Source: Actinomycetota bacterium (GTDB lineage: Bacteria; Actinomycetota; Actinomycetes; Nanopelagicales; Nanopelagicaceae). From it: a stretch of DNA of 64,000 nt. The stretch is from positions 1 to 64,000 of the forward strand of contig SYEK01000006.1 in the NCBI GenBank assembly GCA_005800815.1, read 5' to 3'. A program made the translations under genes and the position numbers. The notes beneath the pieces are model-generated. The model worked only from the letters and a program-made list of their open reading frames with translations, was not told the DNA's origin and did no database searches. Shown one piece after another: positions 1 to 7,941 of this stretch (position 1 is the first letter of the stretch; the number at the start of each line of letters is the position of its first letter).

Positions 1-38
1 ATCCCTCTACACGGGTTCAAATCCCGTCCCGACCTCCA
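1..38 (+). tRNA. tRNA, 3' part only, probably tRNA-Cys
   Basis: The window opens inside a tRNA. The T arm is complete (stem acggg/cccgt at 11-15 and 23-27 around a TTCAAAT loop), followed by the acceptor 3' strand CCCGACC (28-34), discriminator T (35) and an encoded CCA (36-38). The anticodon is outside the window. U73 and the variable-region pattern resemble bacterial tRNA-Cys, and a Cys/Val pairing is common in actinobacteria, so the identity is inferred. Confidence 0.8.
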
Positions 39-73
39 TCACTCGATAAAAAATCCATGAAAGAGTGGGCTCT

Positions 74-412
74 ATGACCGAATCGAGGCGGCCCTGGGGA
101 CACTATGAAGTTCTGCAGGCAAGTCACTCTCATAAGGTCAAGTGCATATGGGTTCTTCCGGGAAAACGCCTGTCCTATCAACGCCACTACAAGCGTGCAG
201 AGCATTGGTTTATCGTGACGGGAAGCGCCCTTGTCACTCTCAATGGAGTCGAATCGATGATGGGACCTGGCCAGAGTTTGGATATCGAGATTGGGGATTT
301 ACATCGCGTTGAAAACATTGGGGTCGTAGATCTTGTCTTTATAGAGGTTCAAAGCGGTAGCTACTTCGGTGAGGATGATATCGAGCGTATTGAGGATGAT
401 TTCGGGCGCTGA
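74..412 (+). CDS. Cupin protein, mannose-6-phosphate isomerase type II C-terminal-like
   Basis: A small cytoplasmic single-domain cupin of 112 residues. It matches the C-terminal isomerase cupin of bifunctional mannose-1-phosphate guanylyltransferase/mannose-6-phosphate isomerases: an N-terminal RPWGHYEVL, then the metal-binding stretch PGKRLSYQRHYKRAEHW, then SGSYFGEDDIERIEDDFGR near the end. By family it would interconvert mannose-6-phosphate and fructose-6-phosphate, which would feed GDP-mannose and the PimB-type glycosyltransferase further on; this link is inferred. ATG 74 is preferred over GTG 65 because GAAAGAG (59-65) lies 8 bases before it. The gene sits between two tRNAs. Confidence 0.8.
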   Translation: MTESRRPWGHYEVLQASHSHKVKCIWVLPGKRLSYQRHYKRAEHWFIVTGSALVTLNGVESMMGPGQSLDIEIGDLHRVENIGVVDLVFIEVQSGSYFGEDDIERIEDDFGR

Positions 413-432
413 GCCTTTAAAAAATCTTGGGG

Positions 433-438
433 TATGAT
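433..438 (+). promoter_or_regulatory. -10 element of tRNA-Val
   Basis: TATGAT ends 11 bases before the first base of the tRNA, a normal position for a stable-RNA promoter. Confidence 0.5.
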
Positions 439-449
439 TTTGCAGGCAA

Positions 450-521
450 GGATCGTTGGCTCAGCGGTAGAGCACCACATTGACATTGTGGGGGTCACTG
501 GTTCGATCCCAGTACGGTCCA
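450..521 (+). tRNA. tRNA-Val (anticodon GAC)
   Basis: A full cloverleaf can be folded. The acceptor GGATCGT (450-456) pairs with ACGGTCC (514-520), with discriminator A at 521. The D arm is ggctcagcggtagagc. The anticodon stem ccaca/tgtgg carries the loop TTGACAT, giving anticodon GAC. The T arm is actgg-TTCGATC-ccagt. The 3' CCA is not encoded (the next bases are CTT) and must be added after transcription, unlike the tRNA at the window start. Confidence 0.95.
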
Positions 522-560
522 CTTAAGAGTCAAGAGTTGTACATCGAGAGATTGGTTGTG

Positions 561-881
561 CTAACGCACTCCCCCAACATTCATAACCACAACACCCACG
601 ACAATGATTGTCATTCCTATGATGTTGAGTTTGGTGAGATCCTCATTAAAGATAAGTATGCCCCCGATGGCAGCGCCGATGATTCCAACCCCCGACCAGA
701 TCGCATAGGTTATTCCTACATCAATTGTTTTAAGCGATTTTGACATGAGCACGAAGGCGGCGCCATAACCTGCCACCACTCCAATCGATGGCCAAACTTT
801 TGAGAATCCATCACTTGCCTTCAACATGAGAGTCCCGGAAATCTCACAAACAATCGCTATGCCTAGCCAAAACCATGCCAT
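561..881 (-). CDS. Small multidrug resistance (SMR/EmrE-type) efflux protein
   Basis: A 106-residue inner-membrane protein with four predicted helices, the usual SMR length. The essential membrane-embedded glutamate is Glu13 (in AIVCEISGT), and the family motif YAIWSGVG is present in the third helix. SMR dimers exchange protons for cationic compounds or guanidinium; which substrate applies here cannot be read. ATG 881 is preferred over TTG 887 because a TANNNT hexamer lies 6 bases upstream. The upstream GNAT gene on the same strand ends only 9 bases before this start. Confidence 0.9.
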   Translation of the reverse strand: MAWFWLGIAIVCEISGTLMLKASDGFSKVWPSIGVVAGYGAAFVLMSKSLKTIDVGITYAIWSGVGIIGAAIGGILIFNEDLTKLNIIGMTIIVVGVVVMNVGGVR

Positions 882-887
882 GGCCAA

Positions 888-893
888 ACTCTA
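888..893 (-). promoter_or_regulatory. Leaderless -10 of the SMR gene
   Basis: TAGAGT on the minus strand ends 6 bases before ATG 881. Its first three bases are the TAG stop of the acetyltransferase gene. Confidence 0.6.
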
Positions 894-1478
894 GCCCCTT
901 GACGTGCGCTCCAATCCAATAAAGTCCTTGTACTTCTGGATACTTAACTCGTAAATCTGCTCTGGCCCATCGATCTCATCCATTTGCTGACCAACATGGT
1001 GAAATCCAAACTTGTTCACTAAGGCTATCGAAGCGGCATTATCTGCAGAAACGGTGTACCTGAGAGTTCTAACTTCAGGATATGTACACGCCCAACTCCA
1101 CATAGCGGCCAGGGCTTCAAATCCATAGCCCTGATTCTGAAAGTTCTGGTTGATACCCACTCCTATTTCAATCATTCCCTCGGCATCCGGGCTGGCATGA
1201 AAGCTGGTGCTTCCAATAATCTCTCTACGCGCTTTGAGCACTATCCACCTAACGAACCATTTATTGACACGTGAATCCAGTTTTACCTGTGGCACACGGA
1301 AGGCAAGGGGACCAGGGTGATCTACTAACTCTCGGTGCGGATTTGTAAAGATTTTGCCTTCGAATATCCAATCATCCTCGGGTGTTTCAAAGAGTGAAAT
1401 GAGTTCATGGACGCTGATGTGATGAAGTTCTAAACGCGCTGTTTCTATGACAGATTCACGATCAAGGAGTTGACTCAC
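891..1478 (-). CDS. GNAT family N-acetyltransferase
   Basis: A 195-residue cytoplasmic protein. The acetyl-CoA-binding motif A is seen as NQNFQNQGYGFEAL (about 110-124), followed by the motif B pattern SADNAASIALVNKFGF (about 144-159), typical of RimJ-like acetyltransferases that modify protein N-termini or small amines. The substrate cannot be told. The start is GTG 1478, with a GGAGG 12 bases upstream, rather far for a Shine-Dalgarno. It lies head-to-tail with the SMR gene and downstream of the esterase gene on the same strand. Confidence 0.85.
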   Translation of the reverse strand: MSQLLDRESVIETARLELHHISVHELISLFETPEDDWIFEGKIFTNPHRELVDHPGPLAFRVPQVKLDSRVNKWFVRWIVLKARREIIGSTSFHASPDAEGMIEIGVGINQNFQNQGYGFEALAAMWSWACTYPEVRTLRYTVSADNAASIALVNKFGFHHVGQQMDEIDGPEQIYELSIQKYKDFIGLERTSRG

Positions 1479-1515
1479 TATTTCTTAAGTCCTCCACATG
1501 AAAAGCAACGAGTTT

Positions 1516-2289
1516 TCACTCTCTGGAGTGTGACTGGATAAAGGTCAATGAGTTCTGAAAGATTAACTCCTGGTCATAATCAAGGGTTGCGACATGATAA
1601 CTATTGACCAATTCGATCCGTGACTTAACAGTAGAACCCAAGCCAGCCATGATTATCTCGGTGTTTGATACGGGAAGTGTGTGGTCTTCAACGCTATGAA
1701 ATAGTTGAACAGGAATAGTGATTCTTCCCAGGTTCTTGCGGGTTATCCCGAGCATAATCAATAATTGGTATATTCCCCGAGTCGGAAGGGCATCGTAGCC
1801 ATGCTCGGTAATTCCTGGTCGCTTGATGTCATTACCCACACTTGTACGTAGCTTTTGAAAACGCGAAACTAGATATGCCATCGGTGCAGAGACGCCTTTG
1901 ATATGAATCATCGGGTTGACAAGGATGATGCCACTCAAGCGATCGTTATTTTCCACGGCAATGTAAAGAGTCGTTGCACCGCCCATAGACAGTCCACAAA
2001 TAAATACCTGATCACACACTCTAAGGAGCTTGTCCAACTCACTTTGAACCTTGATTGGCCACTCTCGCCATTTGACCTTGTTGAGATCTTCAGGTTTGGT
2101 GCCATGTCCAGGTAGCAATGGCACTCGCACTGTGTAGCCCTTTGACAATAAAAACTCACCCCAAGGGCGCATTGAAGGGGGTGCGCCGGTAAATCCATGT
2201 ACTAACAAAACTCCTGTGCGAGCATTTTTTCCTGATCCAGATGCAGACCAATCCTGCATCCAACCCGGTGGTGCCGTTTCAACTGCCAT
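1516..2289 (-). CDS. Alpha/beta hydrolase, Est30/monoacylglycerol-lipase-like esterase
   Basis: A 257-residue cytoplasmic hydrolase. The nucleophile elbow is GLSMG with Ser101, the oxyanion region is HGF at 31-33, and the acid and base are Asp202 (in SVEDHTLP) and His232 (in SYHVATLDYD). The H-V-x-T-L-D context around the histidine is characteristic of carboxylesterase Est30 and monoglyceride lipases, so a short-chain ester or monoacylglycerol substrate is likely. It lies 9 bases after trpD but has its own predicted promoter. Confidence 0.88.
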   Translation of the reverse strand: MAVETAPPGWMQDWSASGSGKNARTGVLLVHGFTGAPPSMRPWGEFLLSKGYTVRVPLLPGHGTKPEDLNKVKWREWPIKVQSELDKLLRVCDQVFICGLSMGGATTLYIAVENNDRLSGIILVNPMIHIKGVSAPMAYLVSRFQKLRTSVGNDIKRPGITEHGYDALPTRGIYQLLIMLGITRKNLGRITIPVQLFHSVEDHTLPVSNTEIIMAGLGSTVKSRIELVNSYHVATLDYDQELIFQNSLTFIQSHSRE

Positions 2290-2295
2290 GAAGGA

Positions 2296-2301
2296 AGGTT
2301 A
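2296..2301 (-). promoter_or_regulatory. Leaderless -10 of the esterase gene
   Basis: TAACCT on the minus strand ends 6 bases before ATG 2289. The TAA is also the stop codon of trpD. Confidence 0.6.
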
Positions 2302-3339
2302 CGACAGAGCCTGGGAAAGTTTTGCCCAGCGCGCCAGTAAGACAGCTGCAGCCCCCGAGTCAATTGCTTGCACCGCTCTTTTGACTCCATCACTTATTCG
2401 TTCGTGCAGAGTTGACCCGAGCTTTGCCTCATAGGCTGCAATCGCTGCGGCGGCGTTGAGCACGACGGCATCACGTGGGGCACCAACTTCACCTGCAAAT
2501 ATGGCATGCGTGATCCGAGCGTTTTCTGCTGCATCTCCCCCGACGAGGGCGCTGATGGGAGCCCGTGAGATTGAAAAATCGAGAGGGTCGATTGAGCCTT
2601 TCGATATCTGCCCCTTACCGATACTTAAAACCGATGTAGTTGTGGCCAACGTGATCTCATCCAAACCATCATCGCCCCGAAAGACAAAGCCATCAACCCC
2701 ACGATCGCCCAAGACCTGAGCCATCACTACATGCATGCCCTCATCGGCAACTCCTATCGCTGCGGCCTGCGGTCGTGCTGGATTAGCAAGTGGTCCTAAG
2801 ATGTTAAAGACAGTTGCCACCCCTAGCTCTTTGCGGGCGGGGGCGGCAAAGCGCATCGCAGGGTGAAAAACCGGCGCAAAGCAGAATCCGATTCCAACCT
2901 CATTAAATGTGCGTGCAACTGCCAATCCATCCAGGGAGATTGCCACCCCTAGGGCTTCAAGAAGGTCTGCTGCCCCAGATTTCGAGGATGCTGCGCGGTT
3001 ACCATGCTTGATCACCCTGGCACCAGCTGCGGCGGCGATAATCGCAGCCGTTGTTGAAATGTTTATCGTGTTAGCACCATCTCCACCAGTGCCGACAGTA
3101 TCGACTGCCCGTTCGGTGATTGTGATAGGAGCACAATGCTCATACATCTGAGCGACAAGGGCTCCTACCTCATGTGCACTGACCCCTTTGGCTTTGAGTG
3201 CTATCAAAAACTCTTTGATGCGCTCTGTCTCGGCTCGATTCTCCAGGATTTCTCGCATACACCACGCAACATCCTGGCTACCAAGCTCTGCGCCATTTTT
3301 CAGTGTTGCTAGGTGAGCTCTCCAAAGCTGCTCCGACAT
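2299..3339 (-). CDS. trpD: Anthranilate phosphoribosyltransferase
   Basis: The second step of tryptophan synthesis: anthranilate + PRPP gives phosphoribosyl-anthranilate. The protein has 346 residues, normal for the family. The PRPP/glycine-rich signature GTGGDGANTINISTTAA lies at 83-99 and the KHGNRAASS anthranilate-site motif at about 111-119. It starts 11 bases after the receiver-like gene, suggesting co-transcription. No other trp genes are in the window; a trpD isolated from the trp operon and near the cytochrome oxidase genes is usual in actinobacteria. Confidence 0.96.
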   Translation of the reverse strand: MSEQLWRAHLATLKNGAELGSQDVAWCMREILENRAETERIKEFLIALKAKGVSAHEVGALVAQMYEHCAPITITERAVDTVGTGGDGANTINISTTAAIIAAAAGARVIKHGNRAASSKSGAADLLEALGVAISLDGLAVARTFNEVGIGFCFAPVFHPAMRFAAPARKELGVATVFNILGPLANPARPQAAAIGVADEGMHVVMAQVLGDRGVDGFVFRGDDGLDEITLATTTSVLSIGKGQISKGSIDPLDFSISRAPISALVGGDAAENARITHAIFAGEVGAPRDAVVLNAAAAIAAYEAKLGSTLHERISDGVKRAVQAIDSGAAAVLLARWAKLSQALS

Positions 3340-3350
3340 AAGAGTTTAAA

Positions 3351-3764
3351 TCAAGCCGAGGTGAGATTGTCTCCGCGCAGCAGTTGTGCTGCGCTATGAG
3401 CCAATGTGAATGGATCTATGGGATGGATCAGGGATGCCTCAGCAAGTGACCATGCCGCTAGCCAAGAATCCTGCACCCGACCTGTGATCACTAATACGGG
3501 AGGGCAGTTGAAAACCTCATCCTTTAACTGTCGAGCGATACCAAGGCCCCCTTCAGGAGCCGTCTCCCCATCCAGGATGAAAAGATCGATCTGTGATCGA
3601 TCATCGACAAAGGCGCGAAGGCCCGCACCCGTTGCAAACTCGTGAATGCAATGTTCGGGAAGATCTAGCGCAGTACGCCGGCCCAGGGCTGAAATTATTG
3701 TCGCCCGAACGGAGGAATCACCGGAGTAGATAACTATCTGCTTTTTAAGGACCTGTTCACTCAC
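3351..3764 (-). CDS. Receiver-like domain protein, possibly phosphorylation-independent
   Basis: A 137-residue single-domain protein resembling a response-regulator receiver. The beta3 aspartate is Asp65 (in LFILDGE) and the beta4 threonine is Thr94 (in VLVITG). The first acidic cluster has only one Asp (SGDSS), and the invariant beta5 lysine is replaced by His114 (in LIHPIDPF). No output domain is present. GTG 3764 is chosen because TAGAAT lies 7 bases upstream; GTG 3791 would add nine residues. It is divergent from ctaE and precedes trpD. A signalling role is uncertain. Confidence 0.7.
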   Translation of the reverse strand: MSEQVLKKQIVIYSGDSSVRATIISALGRRTALDLPEHCIHEFATGAGLRAFVDDRSQIDLFILDGETAPEGGLGIARQLKDEVFNCPPVLVITGRVQDSWLAAWSLAEASLIHPIDPFTLAHSAAQLLRGDNLTSA

Positions 3765-3771
3765 AACCCTG

Positions 3772-3777
3772 ATTCTA
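3772..3777 (-). promoter_or_regulatory. Leaderless -10 of the receiver-like gene
   Basis: TAGAAT on the minus strand ends 7 bases before GTG 3764. Confidence 0.5.
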
Positions 3778-3871
3778 TCTGCCACAAGCACCGGCAGAGT
3801 CAGCCCCTAAACTGCGAAGAAAAAGGTGATGTGTTTCATCTCAAAAGGGCACCCAACCCGCGCGCTAATAC

Positions 3872-3886
3872 GTCCTGGCGCAGGAC
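3872..3886. promoter_or_regulatory. Inverted repeat upstream of ctaE, candidate operator
   Basis: GTCCTG-GCG-CAGGAC is a perfect 6-bp dyad with a 3-bp centre. It covers about -46 to -32 relative to the ctaE start codon, which is also the expected transcription start. No T-run follows, so it is not an intrinsic terminator. The binding protein is unknown. Confidence 0.4.
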
Positions 3887-3904
3887 AGTGAGCCTGTTTT
3901 GAGG

Positions 3905-3910
3905 GATAAT
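3905..3910 (+). promoter_or_regulatory. Probable leaderless -10 of ctaE
   Basis: GATAAT ends 7 bases before ATG 3918. It has the A and final T of the consensus but not the first T. Confidence 0.45.
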
Positions 3911-3917
3911 TCAGGGT

Positions 3918-4547
3918 ATGTCCAGCGCAACCATCTCGGCTCACCACAGAATTACCCGCCCAAATGCGGTAGCCGTCGGCACCATCGTCTGGCTCTCGAG
4001 TGAGCTCATGTTCTTCGCCGCTCTCTTTGCCATTTATTTCACAATCCGTGCCGTCGAGGGTCCTGCGATTTGGCTCGAGTCTCACCAGATTCTCAACATC
4101 CCCTTTGCCGCATTCAATACGACGATTCTCGTCCTCTCATCTGTGACCTGTCAGTTTGGTGTATTTGCCGCCGAGCGTTTTCAAAACAAAAAGACTGGAA
4201 CGATGTTTCAGATCAGCAAGTGGGGAATGCGCGAGTGGTTCTCACTGACATTCTTGATGGGCGCCTTTTTCGTCGCCGGTCAGGTATATGAATATGCCGC
4301 ACTTGTGCATGAGGGCCTGACACTCTCATCCAATGCCTACGGCTCCATCTTTTATGTCGCAACAGGCTTTCATGGTTTACATGTGACGGGTGGTCTCATC
4401 GCATTTCTCATCGTTCTCGTGCGCGTTGCAAAGGCGCGCCGCTTCACCAGTGGTCAGGCCACCACTGCAATAGTCGTCTCCTACTATTGGCACTTCGTTG
4501 ATGTCGTGTGGATCGCTCTCTTCTCTGCGATCTATCTGATCAAGTGA
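3918..4547 (+). CDS. ctaE: Cytochrome c oxidase (aa3) subunit III
   Basis: A 209-residue, five-helix membrane subunit of the aa3 oxidase. Typical features are the conserved membrane glutamate in SSELMFF (Glu29), [10 protein letters not shown] (150-159) and [11 protein letters not shown] (189-199) in the last helix. It begins the ctaE-qcrC-qcrA-qcrB operon, placing an oxidase subunit in front of the bc1 genes as in other actinobacteria with a bcc-aa3 supercomplex. qcrC follows after 16 bases. Confidence 0.96.
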   Translation: MSSATISAHHRITRPNAVAVGTIVWLSSELMFFAALFAIYFTIRAVEGPAIWLESHQILNIPFAAFNTTILVLSSVTCQFGVFAAERFQNKKTGTMFQISKWGMREWFSLTFLMGAFFVAGQVYEYAALVHEGLTLSSNAYGSIFYVATGFHGLHVTGGLIAFLIVLVRVAKARRFTSGQATTAIVVSYYWHFVDVVWIALFSAIYLIK

Positions 4548-4563
4548 TGGTCTGAGAAAAGTT

Positions 4564-5355
4564 ATGAGACACATCTCGGGCTACCGCAATCATAAAGGCG
4601 TTGCTCCACTTCTTCTGGTCATCGCCCTTTTTGGAATCGGGACCACATTCAATGTTGCGAGTGCATCGATCAAAGAGCCCATGAACGCCTCTGCGCGTTC
4701 GGCACAGATCGAAGAGGGTAAGCAGATCTTTCTCAAGGGCTGCTCGACCTGTCATGGTCTCAATCTTGAGGGCAGTGCCATCGCCCCAGCCTTGATGGGT
4801 GTTGGCGCGGCCTCTGTAGATTTTCAGGTTGGGACCGGGCGCATGCCCGTTGCCGATATGAGTGTTCAGATTGCCAGAAAAGATCCGGTCTATAACGAGG
4901 AAGAGGTAGCGGCCCTTGCCGCCTATGTTGCATCACTTGCCCCTGGTCCGGCAATTCCAACTGCTGAGCAGTTAAATTATGAGCGTGATGGAAGTACTGC
5001 CGAGGGTGGCGAGCTCTTTAGAAACAACTGCGCGATGTGCCATAACTTTGCAGCTCAAGGCGGGGCCTTGACCCAAGGTAAATATGCACCGACGCTGATG
5101 GGTGTGCAGGTTCATCACATCTATGAGGCTCTGATCACCGGTCCACAATCAATGCCCGTCTTTAACGATAAGACATTGACCCCTGAAGAGAAACTTTCGG
5201 TGATCAAGTGGATCAAGGCGGCAGAGGCAGAGCCAAATCTTGGTGGAGCTTCATTGGGGCGCACCGGACCTGTGGCCGAGGGCCTTCTCGTCTGGGTCCT
5301 TGGGCTGGGAGCACTAATCGCTGTGGCTGTCTGGTTAACATCGAGAGCGAGATAA
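4564..5355 (+). CDS. qcrC: Cytochrome bc1 complex diheme cytochrome c subunit
   Basis: A 263-residue protein with an N-terminal membrane segment (about 13-34), two class I cytochrome c domains and a C-terminal helix (about 240-257). The heme attachment motifs are CSTCH (60-64) and CAMCH (156-160), with axial methionines likely Met94 (GRMPVAD) and Met197 (QSMPVF). In actinobacteria this diheme subunit replaces soluble cytochrome c and passes electrons directly from the bc1 complex to the aa3 oxidase. It acts on the outer face of the cytoplasmic membrane. Confidence 0.96.
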   Translation: MRHISGYRNHKGVAPLLLVIALFGIGTTFNVASASIKEPMNASARSAQIEEGKQIFLKGCSTCHGLNLEGSAIAPALMGVGAASVDFQVGTGRMPVADMSVQIARKDPVYNEEEVAALAAYVASLAPGPAIPTAEQLNYERDGSTAEGGELFRNNCAMCHNFAAQGGALTQGKYAPTLMGVQVHHIYEALITGPQSMPVFNDKTLTPEEKLSVIKWIKAAEAEPNLGGASLGRTGPVAEGLLVWVLGLGALIAVAVWLTSRAR

Positions 5356-5362
5356 GAGACCT

Positions 5363-6358
5363 ATGTCAAGTGAACTCGAGGCCTTTGCAGATCCAGGACT
5401 ACCTGTACATGCCCCTCGTGCTGCAGATGTAGATCCACGCGCTGAAAAGCGCGCAGAACAACAAGTGGCTCTGCTCTTCTGGCTCTCTGCATTTGGCTCT
5501 GCCCTTTTAATCTACTCATACATCTGGATTCCAGAGGATGCCTTTATCTTCATTCCAGTTATGGGCGATCAAAATGCGCATCAACTCTTTCTCGGTCTTG
5601 GAATGGCGATGTCACTATTTTTCCTGGGTATGGCCGCTGTTCTTTGGGCAAAAAAATTAATGCCAGATACTGAAATGGTCAATCATCGTCACGAGTTTCG
5701 CTCATCGGATGAGGACCGTGAGGCACTCATCAAGACCGTGAAAGAGGGAGTGGGCGGATTAAAGCTGGGTCGGCGAAGGTTGATCAAAGGCTCACTCCTA
5801 GCCTCCCTTGGCCTATTCGCTCTGCCTCCTGTCTTACTTCTGCGCGATCTTGGCCCTCTTCCTGGCAAGGATTTAGAGAAAACGAATTGGAAGGCTGGGA
5901 CTCAACTGGTGACCGACCCTGGAAACCGTCCCATCTTGGCCTCAGATTTAGAGGTGGGCTCGGTCGTTCAGGTGCTGCCAGCGGTCGCCGATTCTGCTCA
6001 TCGTCCGCTCAGTGATATCGCAAAGGATCCAGTTCTCTTGATACGTCTTCGCCCTGAAGAGTTCAAACTCACACCCGAGCGCTTAGCAATGACGCATGAT
6101 GGCATCATCGCCTTCTCCAAGATCTGTTCGCATATGGGCTGCGCCGTTGCCCTCTATGAACAACAGACGAAACATCTGCTCTGCCCATGTCATCAATCCA
6201 CCTTCGATGTCACCCAGGCGGCCAAGGTCATCTTTGGACCATCGGCCCGTCCACTCCCCCAGTTAGACATTACTGTGGATGAAAAGGGATATCTCATTGC
6301 ACGTGCACCATTTAATGAAGCCGTCGGACCTAGCTTTTGGGAGCGTAACTCACAATGA
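5363..6358 (+). CDS. qcrA: Cytochrome bc1 complex Rieske iron-sulfur subunit
   Basis: A 331-residue subunit with three predicted N-terminal helices (about 36-56, 72-96 and 143-161) instead of the single helix of mitochondrial Rieske proteins, as is usual in actinobacteria. The [2Fe-2S] ligands sit in CSHMGC (255-260) and CPCHQS (274-279): Cys255, His257, Cys274 and His277, with Cys260 and Cys276 forming the disulfide. An arginine-rich GRRRLIKG lies before the third helix. Its stop overlaps the qcrB start by 4 nt (ATGA). Confidence 0.96.
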   Translation: MSSELEAFADPGLPVHAPRAADVDPRAEKRAEQQVALLFWLSAFGSALLIYSYIWIPEDAFIFIPVMGDQNAHQLFLGLGMAMSLFFLGMAAVLWAKKLMPDTEMVNHRHEFRSSDEDREALIKTVKEGVGGLKLGRRRLIKGSLLASLGLFALPPVLLLRDLGPLPGKDLEKTNWKAGTQLVTDPGNRPILASDLEVGSVVQVLPAVADSAHRPLSDIAKDPVLLIRLRPEEFKLTPERLAMTHDGIIAFSKICSHMGCAVALYEQQTKHLLCPCHQSTFDVTQAAKVIFGPSARPLPQLDITVDEKGYLIARAPFNEAVGPSFWERNSQ

Positions 6359-7941
6359 CCATGATAGAGAAAAAAGTAGGATCAGCGGCCAATTTCGTTG
6401 ATGAGCGGTTAGGGGCTGCAGGTTGGGTCAAAAAATCACTCAACAAGGTCTTCCCCGATCACTGGACATTCATGTTCGGTGAGATCTGCATGTACTCATT
6501 CGTCATCCTGCTCCTATCGGGAACTTTCCTCACCTTTTGGTATGACCCATCTCAGCGGGACGTGGTCTATGAGGGTGTGTATCAGCCGCTCAAGGGGATC
6601 ACGATGTCAGCGGCCTATGCCTCGAGTTTGGATATCTCATTTGAGGTTCGTGGCGGGCTGTTGATGCGCCAGATACATCACTGGTCGGCAAATATATTCA
6701 TGGCCGCGATCGTTGCGCACTTGCTCCGCGTTTTCTTCACTGGGGCCTTTAGAAAGCCACGAGAGTTCAATTGGATTCTTGGAATTCTCTTGCTGACATT
6801 AGGGCTAGTTGAAGGCCTTTTGGGTTACTCGCTACCAGATGATCTCTTGTCCGGAACTGGTCTGCGCATCACCTCTGCCATCATCCAGGCCGTGCCTCTT
6901 GTTGGTACCTACCTCACCTTCTTCCTTTTCGGAGGAGCATTTCCTGGTGTGGGCTTCATCCCGCGTATTTTTACACTGCATATTCTTATCCTTCCGGGCA
7001 TCTTCTTGGCTCTCATCACAGTTCACGTGATGCTCGTGTGGTACCAAAAGCACACCCAGTTTCCTGGACCTGGAAAAACTGAGAAAAACGTCGTCGGGCA
7101 TCCCATCCTTCCGGTTTACATGGCCAAGGCCGGTGGATTCTTCTTCATCGTCTTTGGTGTGACTGCATTCTTGGCCGCCGTTGCATCGATCAACCCCATC
7201 TGGCTCTACGGTCCATACACCCCCGGACAGATCTCAGCAGGCTCCCAGCCCGATTGGTACATGGGTTGGCTAGATGGACTCGTACGAATGGCACCTCCAT
7301 GGGAGACCCATGCCTTCGGCCACACCATCTCATGGAATATTTTGATCCCAGCACTCATCGTCCCCGGAATAATCTTCACCGCAATGGCCTTCTACCCCTT
7401 CATTGAGAGCTGGATTACCGGCGATAAGCGCGAGCATCATCTTCTCGATCGCCCACGCAACGTTCCTAACCGTACCGCCCTGGGCGTCATGTCAATCACA
7501 TTCGTCCTGATATGTCTGATCAACGGCGGTAATGACATCCTTGCCACACACTTTGATCTATCCATCAATCAAATTATGTGGGCCTCGCGCATTTCGGTCT
7601 TTATTCTCCCTCCCATCGCCTTTGTGATCACCAAAAGACTCTGTCTGTCCCTACAACGCGCCGATCGCGACTTGGTACTTCATGGAATGGAGACTGGACG
7701 TCTTGTTCGAATGGGTAGTGGTGAGTTCGTGGAGGTTCATGAGCCAATCTCGGCAGAGAAACGCTTTATTCTCACATCCCATCAGCAAGCTGCAGCACTT
7801 GAGCTGCCGGCCTCCGATGCTCGTGGAGTAAGGCGGCCTGGAGCACTCAAGAACAAGCTACGACTTCGCCTGAGCAAGGCCCATGCTGTAGCCATTCCGA
7901 AAGTCTCTGCACAGGAATTCAAAGAGATCGAGCACCATTAA
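6355..7941 (+). CDS. qcrB: Cytochrome bc1 complex cytochrome b subunit
   Basis: A 528-residue b-type cytochrome fused into one chain, with menaquinol as the expected electron donor. The two heme-binding helices are recognised by RQIHHWSANIF (105-115) with AHLLRVFF, and by FTLHILILP with ITVHVMLVW. The Qo-site motif is PDWYMGWL (PEWY in mitochondria). A roughly 100-residue hydrophilic C-terminal tail is present, as usual for actinobacterial QcrB. The gene ends in a 4-nt tail-to-tail overlap (TTAA) with the opposing transporter gene. Confidence 0.97.
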   Translation: MTMIEKKVGSAANFVDERLGAAGWVKKSLNKVFPDHWTFMFGEICMYSFVILLLSGTFLTFWYDPSQRDVVYEGVYQPLKGITMSAAYASSLDISFEVRGGLLMRQIHHWSANIFMAAIVAHLLRVFFTGAFRKPREFNWILGILLLTLGLVEGLLGYSLPDDLLSGTGLRITSAIIQAVPLVGTYLTFFLFGGAFPGVGFIPRIFTLHILILPGIFLALITVHVMLVWYQKHTQFPGPGKTEKNVVGHPILPVYMAKAGGFFFIVFGVTAFLAAVASINPIWLYGPYTPGQISAGSQPDWYMGWLDGLVRMAPPWETHAFGHTISWNILIPALIVPGIIFTAMAFYPFIESWITGDKREHHLLDRPRNVPNRTALGVMSITFVLICLINGGNDILATHFDLSINQIMWASRISVFILPPIAFVITKRLCLSLQRADRDLVLHGMETGRLVRMGSGEFVEVHEPISAEKRFILTSHQQAAALELPASDARGVRRPGALKNKLRLRLSKAHAVAIPKVSAQEFKEIEHH

